Shown: one piece after another, positions 45,094-50,053 of the stretch
How the letters are laid out: every line of letters starts with the position of its first letter
Numbering within the stretch: position 1 is the first letter of the stretch
Origin: Symploca sp. SIO2E9
Lineage (GTDB): Bacteria; Cyanobacteriota; Cyanobacteriia; Cyanobacteriales; Coleofasciculaceae
Length of the DNA: 50,053 bases
Direction: 5' to 3'
Assembly (NCBI GenBank): GCA_010692645.1
Contig: JAAHGS010000039.1
Span: forward strand, 1 to 50,053
Notes under the pieces: generated by a model
What the model saw: the letters and a program-made list of their open reading frames with translations, nothing else
The model's database searches: none
What the model was told of the DNA's origin: nothing
Program-made: the position numbers and the translations under genes

Positions 45094-48000
45094 CTATTCT
45101 ATACCTTCAATCCTATCTTCAACATCCTGATACAACTGGCGCAACCTATCCAAATTACTCTCACTAGTCTCCCAATAACCACGACCATTAACTTCCAATA
45201 AAGTCGATACCACCTTACGGAAAGAATGAGGATTAAGATTCATTAAGCGCTGACGCATTGCCTCATCCTCAATAAAAGTAGTATTCACATCCTCATACAC
45301 CCAATTATCAACAGCACCAGCAGTAGCGGACCAACCCATAGTATTAACTAAGCGTTTTGATAATTCCCGCACACCTTCATAGCCGTGATTAAGCATACCC
45401 TCGTACCACTTAGGATTGAGTAACTTAGTGCGGGCATCCAGACGCACGGTTTCGGATAGAGTACGTACTTGAGCATTAGCTGTTGTCGTATCAGCGATAT
45501 AGGAAGCTGGAGTCTTACCATCCTCCCGCAGACTTGCCACAATTTTAGTGGGATCAGAATCAAAGTAATGGGAAACATCGGTAAGACTAATCTCGGAAGA
45601 GTCTAAATTTTGGAAAGTCGCATCAGCCGTTTTCAATGCCGCCTCAAAAACTTTCCTGTCGTCTGCCATGGTGCCTGGGTTATCGGAATTGAAGGCAAAA
45701 GACTTCCGCTTCAGGTACATATCCTGTAACTCAGATTCGCTTTCCCAAGTGCTATTTTCCACTGCCAAATTAACATTGGCAGCATAGGAGCCAGAAGCAT
45801 TGGAGAAAACGCGAGTCGCTGCTTGCCGTAGATTAATTCCCATTTCCGCCGCCTGCTGTGAGGCGTGTTTACGGACAAAATTCATTTCTGGTGGCTCCTG
45901 TGCCTCAGCCGCCATTTTCACAGCTTGATCCAACAGATTCATCTGGTTTATAAATAAATCGCGGAAAACACCAGAACAGTTAATTACTACATCAATTCGA
46001 GGACGTCCCAATTCTTCTAGAGGAATCAATTCTAACTTGTTAACCCTTCCTAAAGCATCCGGCACTGGCCTAACACCAACCATCCACATAATTTGTGCCA
46101 GAGATTCCCCATAAGTCTTGATATTATCAGTACCCCAGAGCACACAGGCAATAGTTTCTGGCCATTTGCCTTCGTTTTCTTCCCGCTGCCGCGCCAACAA
46201 TCTGTCTACTACAACTTTGGCAGATTTTACTGCTGCCATTGTGGGAATTGATTGGGGATCAAGGGCGTGGATATTCTTGCCAGTGGGTAATACATCAGGA
46301 TTGCGGATGGGATCCCCACCAGGACCAGGAATTACATATTCCCCTTCTAAAGCTTTGAGCATTGCCCCTAATTCATTATCGGCAACAATTTGCCCTAGGC
46401 AGAATTCGAGATATTCAAATAGGGGTTTAATTGGTTCAGAGTCGATATTGTCATAACCTGCATCTAGCAATGCCTCCATCCAGGGAGTACGCTTGCGCAG
46501 ATTAAAGAAGTTAAGACTAGCAACTTTAGAAACACGCCCCTCTGCATCTACTTGGGCTTCAACTAAAGCGCCGACAGCGGTGCGGGTTGCCTCTGTGATT
46601 TGCTGCAATAACTCGACATCTTCTAAGATGCCTTTATCGTTATTTTGGTAAATCTCATCGATATCACGTCCTAGACTTTCAGCAATAATTCGAGGCAGAC
46701 CTTTGATTTCTTCTTCAGAACGGTCTAAGCTAGCGATATTGACTAAAGTTGCGATCGCTTCTGCTGCTGTCGGTGGTTTACCAATTACATGTAATCCACA
46801 GGGCAAGAGGCGTGATTCAATTTCCATCAAACGCCGATAAACCTGCCCTACAATTAAATCTCTCTCCTCACTACTCATCTCCTTGGCATCTTTATCTGGT
46901 AAGTCAATATCCTTATCCAGATTCACCAAGCGAGACTTATCTAAAATCGTATTAACAATCGGAATACCTCGACCAGTTTCTTTTAAAGTTTGATAGGAAG
47001 CAATTAACTCGCTTAATTCCTTCAAACCCTTATAAAGGCCAGCATTTTCAGCAGGTGGCGTCAGGTAAGATATTGTCGCTGCATAACTGCGGCGCTTGGC
47101 AATAGTCGCCTCACTAGGATTATTGGCGGCATAGTAATAGAGATTAGGGATAGAGCCAATTAAATTATCTGGATAACATTCTCCAGACATCCCCATCTGC
47201 TTACCCGGCATAAACTCCAGGGAACCGTGAGTACCAAAGTGCAATACTGCGTCTGCTTCCCAGATTTGTTCGAGGTAGGTGTAATAGGCAGCAAAGCCAT
47301 GATGGGGGCTAGCTGAGCGAGAAAATAGCAACCGCATCGGGTCCCCCTCATAACCAAAAGTAGGCTGAACACCGATAAAAACATTGCCAAACTGCTTGCC
47401 GTAAACTAACAAATTTTGTCCGTCACTGTTAAGATGCCCTGGCGGAGGACCCCAGTTTTCCTCTAAGCGCGTCGAGTAGGGAGTCAATTGTTCATACTCT
47501 GGCACTGACATGCGGTAAGCGATATTCAGCTCTGGGCTAGCGTATTGAGCTTGGGCATCATGAATCACCTCTTGCATCAGTGCCTCTGCTGATTCCGGTA
47601 ATTCTTGAACATCGTAACCGTTGTGTTTAAGGGCTTCCATAACTTTATAGATGGAACCAAACACATCTAGATAAGCAGCAGTACCGACATTACCCTTATC
47701 CGGCGGGAAACTAAAAACAGTAATCGCTACTTTCTTATTCAATTTTGGCTTACGGCGCAAATTAGCCCACTTCATCGCACGCTGGGCTACTGCTTCAATC
47801 CTATCTTGGAGAGCGATCGCTTTTCCTGTAGTACCATCCCTGCCAGACATAATAATTGGTTCAATCGCCCCATCCAATTCAGGAATAGCAATTTGCAAAG
47901 CCACTTGAATCGGATGCAATCCCAAATCACTCTCTTCCCATTCCTGTGTGGTTTGGAACACTAGGGGCAATGCCACCATATAAGGCCGATTCAACCGCTT

Positions 48001-49098
48001 CAGGGATTCAATTGCCTTCGGATGATCTTGCCTAGCAGGACCTCCCACCAGAGCAAAGCCAGTTAGGGAAACTACACTATCAACGAGGGTAACTCCCCCT
48101 TGCCCATCCTTACCAACTGGTTTGTCATAGAAATAGGCATCAACTGGCTTGGAGAAGTCTAAACCACCAGCAAATACTGGGAGTACACGAGCGCCCATGG
48201 CTTCAAGTTCCTGCACTATTGCCACATAATGGGCATCATCACCAGTTACCAAGTGGGTGCGCTGTAGCACTAAACCAATACAGGGAGCGAGGGGATCCTT
48301 CAAATCAGCAGGGATATCCTGACGGCTTTGGTACCAGTTGAGGTATTCCTTGACATCCTCAAACATCTCCGCTGCCAAGGGGTGCCAAATACCCATATCC
48401 GGGTAAACCACTGGATCCTTGAATTGTAGAGAAGAGACATTTCGCTGCTCTACATTTTTGATCACGTATTTATCTGCTAACATCAGCAGAAAGTTCTCCA
48501 AGTTATCTGGAGAGCCTCCTAGCCAGTACTGGAAGCTCAGCATAAAATTACGGGCATCCTGCGCCTTGTCAATCGGCATGTACTTCAGGACCTTCGGCAA
48601 AGTTTGCAATAGCTTCAGCATGCCGTCTTGGAAGGAAGACCCAGATTTTTCTTTACGCTTGCGCATAAACTGGGCAATGGCACTTTTAGATTGACCTAAC
48701 TGTGCCATGGAGAAACTGCCCAATTTATTCAGGCGCATTACCTGCGGCATCGAGGGAAAGACTACGGCAGCATCAAGACGATCACGATGTGGCGTCACTG
48801 CTGCTACAACTTTTTCTGCCAAATCTTCGATAAAAATTAGTGAAGCAATAAAGATATTAGCTTGGGCGATATCCCGCTTAAAATCTTCATAGTTGTCACT
48901 GTCGCGGAGTTCCTCAATTAGATATCCGCTAATTTCAATAGCTACATTCTGGTTATTTTGGTTAATTTGGCGAACAGCAGCTGATAATGAACTTTGATAC
49001 TGTGCTTCTAACACGACATAGACCACCTTGAGCAAATGACGCCCCTGAAGGTCATCGGGTGCTATGTGTCGAATGGTGGACTTGACGCTTGTGAACAT
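45094..49098 (-). CDS. chlH: Magnesium chelatase subunit H
   Basis: This is the large porphyrin-binding subunit of magnesium chelatase, which inserts Mg2+ into protoporphyrin IX in the first committed step of chlorophyll synthesis, with ChlI and ChlD. The 1334-residue length is that of cyanobacterial ChlH. Family segments include [60 protein letters not shown] and [20 protein letters not shown]. No internal break is seen. It is divergent from the lipid-A-disaccharide-synthase-related gene across a 375-bp gap that must carry its promoter. Confidence 0.98.
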   Translation of the reverse strand: MFTSVKSTIRHIAPDDLQGRHLLKVVYVVLEAQYQSSLSAAVRQINQNNQNVAIEISGYLIEELRDSDNYEDFKRDIAQANIFIASLIFIEDLAEKVVAAVTPHRDRLDAAVVFPSMPQVMRLNKLGSFSMAQLGQSKSAIAQFMRKRKEKSGSSFQDGMLKLLQTLPKVLKYMPIDKAQDARNFMLSFQYWLGGSPDNLENFLLMLADKYVIKNVEQRNVSSLQFKDPVVYPDMGIWHPLAAEMFEDVKEYLNWYQSRQDIPADLKDPLAPCIGLVLQRTHLVTGDDAHYVAIVQELEAMGARVLPVFAGGLDFSKPVDAYFYDKPVGKDGQGGVTLVDSVVSLTGFALVGGPARQDHPKAIESLKRLNRPYMVALPLVFQTTQEWEESDLGLHPIQVALQIAIPELDGAIEPIIMSGRDGTTGKAIALQDRIEAVAQRAMKWANLRRKPKLNKKVAITVFSFPPDKGNVGTAAYLDVFGSIYKVMEALKHNGYDVQELPESAEALMQEVIHDAQAQYASPELNIAYRMSVPEYEQLTPYSTRLEENWGPPPGHLNSDGQNLLVYGKQFGNVFIGVQPTFGYEGDPMRLLFSRSASPHHGFAAYYTYLEQIWEADAVLHFGTHGSLEFMPGKQMGMSGECYPDNLIGSIPNLYYYAANNPSEATIAKRRSYAATISYLTPPAENAGLYKGLKELSELIASYQTLKETGRGIPIVNTILDKSRLVNLDKDIDLPDKDAKEMSSEERDLIVGQVYRRLMEIESRLLPCGLHVIGKPPTAAEAIATLVNIASLDRSEEEIKGLPRIIAESLGRDIDEIYQNNDKGILEDVELLQQITEATRTAVGALVEAQVDAEGRVSKVASLNFFNLRKRTPWMEALLDAGYDNIDSEPIKPLFEYLEFCLGQIVADNELGAMLKALEGEYVIPGPGGDPIRNPDVLPTGKNIHALDPQSIPTMAAVKSAKVVVDRLLARQREENEGKWPETIACVLWGTDNIKTYGESLAQIMWMVGVRPVPDALGRVNKLELIPLEELGRPRIDVVINCSGVFRDLFINQMNLLDQAVKMAAEAQEPPEMNFVRKHASQQAAEMGINLRQAATRVFSNASGSYAANVNLAVENSTWESESELQDMYLKRKSFAFNSDNPGTMADDRKVFEAALKTADATFQNLDSSEISLTDVSHYFDSDPTKIVASLREDGKTPASYIADTTTANAQVRTLSETVRLDARTKLLNPKWYEGMLNHGYEGVRELSKRLVNTMGWSATAGAVDNWVYEDVNTTFIEDEAMRQRLMNLNPHSFRKVVSTLLEVNGRGYWETSESNLDRLRQLYQDVEDRIEGIE

Positions 49099-49473
49099 GC
49101 AGCTCTTGCTCCTTATGATGCGGGTTCTCTTCTCTTGGTGTAGATTGCCTAGGAGTGAGGGCGCTAGGTGCGGGTAAAAATTTGATGATCACTACCTTCT
49201 AGGGAAACAAGGTGTTTACACGCCCTTATGTAATCACTCACTATTGCTAAACTCAGTTTTTGGCAACTTATGTGTTTCTACCAAACAATAATGAACTGAT
49301 GTCGGTTTCGGCTATTATCCGACACAATTCGATATAAAATTTGATATATTTGTTTACACTTTTTGATAACTTCTGAAGCGATCACTCAAGACTTTTTTAC
49401 AAAAATAAACAAAATAAAATATTGACTTAAATCATTTTTAATGTTAAAGAATAAAAATTAATAGGGAGGACAT
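49099..49473. other. 375-bp divergent gap between chlH and the LpxB-related gene
   Basis: It is AT-rich, with promoters expected on both strands. On the + strand TTGACT (49422-49427) and TAAAGA (49445-49450) are 17 bp apart and 30 bp before the GTG start, a candidate sigma-70 promoter. On the minus strand a chlH promoter is not clear. Confidence 0.45.
49422..49450 (+). promoter_or_regulatory. Candidate promoter of the LpxB-related gene
   Basis: TTGACT and TAAAGA with 17-bp spacing; the -10 match is moderate. Confidence 0.3.
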
Positions 49474-49479
49474 TTGCTG

Positions 49480-50053
49480 GTGCCAGCAACTGATATTTTA
49501 ATTCTCTCAAATGGACCAGGGGAAATAGTAACTTGGGTAAGACCTGTAGTCAAGGCGCTGCGACAACTTTTAGGAGAGAATCGCGATAAAGTACGTATCT
49601 CGGTAGTACTCTCACCTTGTCCTCATGGCACGGGAAAAGAGGCTGAGATTGTAAATTCTTATCCAGAAGTGGATCGAGTTCAAGGTGCTGAGTATTTCTT
49701 TGGCTTTTTCCTGCGGGGAGTAACATTACAAAACTGGGACTGGCGCAAACATGGTGTTGTGATTTTTTTGGGGGGCGACCAATTTTTTCCTGTTGTCATT
49801 GGTTCTCGCTTGGGCTATCGCACCGTTGTTTATGCTGAGTGGGAAGCACGTTGGCACCGTTGGATCCACCGCTTCGGTGTTATGAAACCAGAAATTATTG
49901 CCAAGGCTTCAAAAAAATATAGCCACAAATTCACCGTGGTAGGGGATTTAATGGCGGATGTGGCTCTTGAGGGAGAGGGGGAGAGGGGGGGATGGGGAGA
50001 GGGGGAGAGGGGGAGAGGGGGAGAGGGGGAGACGGGGAGACGGGGAGAGGGGG
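49480..50053 (+). CDS. Lipid-A-disaccharide-synthase-related protein (LpxB-like), 5' part, cut by window end
   Basis: This is the start of a cyanobacterial glycosyltransferase-like protein related to LpxB: ILILSNGPGEIVTWVRPVVK, SVVLSPCPHGTGKEA, VIFLGGDQFFPVVIGSRLGY and TVVYAEWEARWHRWIHRFGV. The family's exact reaction is not established. GTG 49480 has GGAGG (49465-49469) ten bases upstream; TTG 49474 is too close to it. After MADVALEG (about 49951) the frame runs into a G-rich 8-bp repeat and stays open to the end, coding Gly/Glu/Arg-rich sequence. Whether the gene recovers its normal sequence beyond the repeat cannot be seen. Confidence 0.85.
   Translation, partial: MPATDILILSNGPGEIVTWVRPVVKALRQLLGENRDKVRISVVLSPCPHGTGKEAEIVNSYPEVDRVQGAEYFFGFFLRGVTLQNWDWRKHGVVIFLGGDQFFPVVIGSRLGYRTVVYAEWEARWHRWIHRFGVMKPEIIAKASKKYSHKFTVVGDLMADVALEGEGERGGWGEGERGRGGEGETGRRGEG
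49971..50053 (+). repeat. GGGGGAGA tandem repeat inside the LpxB-related gene
   Basis: Units of 8 bp (GGGGGAGA with ATGGGGAG and ACGGGGAG variants) run to the window edge. Three units equal 24 bases, so in this frame the tract reads through as E-R-G-R-G-G-E-G with no stop. Its true length is not visible. Confidence 0.85.

Noticed and set aside
1-50053. tRNA or rRNA genes
   Set aside because: No T-loop GTTCGAATC-type sequence in a cloverleaf context and no rRNA-like stretch was found by eye; a covariance search could still find a missed one.

Overview
The window is chromosomal DNA of a cyanobacterium, probably filamentous. The evidence is a magnesium-chelatase H subunit (chlH), twelve copies of the cyanobacterial palindrome GCGATCGC (HIP1), Uma2/DUF820 genes, a DevBCA-type exporter, and G-rich short tandem repeats between and inside genes. 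The species cannot be named from sequence alone.

Region 1 (1-1078) is the 3' end of an RND efflux permease. After about 1 kb without a gene comes region 2 (2087-28866), all on the + strand. This is a lipid/polyketide cluster that resembles heterocyst-glycolipid (hgl) and polyunsaturated-fatty-acid (pfa) synthases. Its genes are a KS-AT-ACP protein, a ketoreductase N-half, a ketoreductase-dehydratase, a KS-chain length factor-AT protein, a PfaD-type enoyl reductase, two paralogous extended SDRs, two free carrier proteins, a thioester reductase, a TubC-docking protein of unknown function, a DevB-DevC-DevA exporter and a NodU/CmcH-type O-carbamoyltransferase. The simplest reading (inference) is that an iterative synthase makes a long acyl chain, the thioester reductase releases it, tailoring includes carbamoylation, and DevBCA moves the product to the envelope. 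Two breaks stand out. An A10 run ends the KS-AT-ACP frame although the next frame continues the same protein family, and a 114-bp inverted-repeat element lies between the two halves of the ketoreductase.

Region 3 (28864-32134) holds a 202-bp MITE-like element whose end supplies the carbamoyltransferase stop codon, two decayed small genes, and a minus-strand unit of a TfuA-like protein and an AlkB-like 2-oxoglutarate oxygenase with no YcaO gene in view. Region 4 (33168-37052) is one 1294-residue protein that joins CBM2, Calx-beta, expansin and GH9 endoglucanase domains. Region 5 (37194-40500, minus) has a polar amino-acid ABC permease, its binding lipoprotein and a small conserved protein. Region 6 (40966-45031) has three tandem Uma2 genes with a locally divergent segment, then an AT-rich DUF262/HEPN-nuclease pair behind an inverted repeat that looks like an operator. 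Region 7 (45094-50053) has chlH (minus) and, divergently, the start of a lipid-A-disaccharide-synthase-related gene whose frame runs into a G-rich 8-bp repeat at the window edge.

G-rich repeat tracts of the GGGGAGA type recur through the window and lie on the + strand whatever the direction of the neighbouring genes. No rRNA, tRNA, CRISPR array or intact transposase gene was seen.
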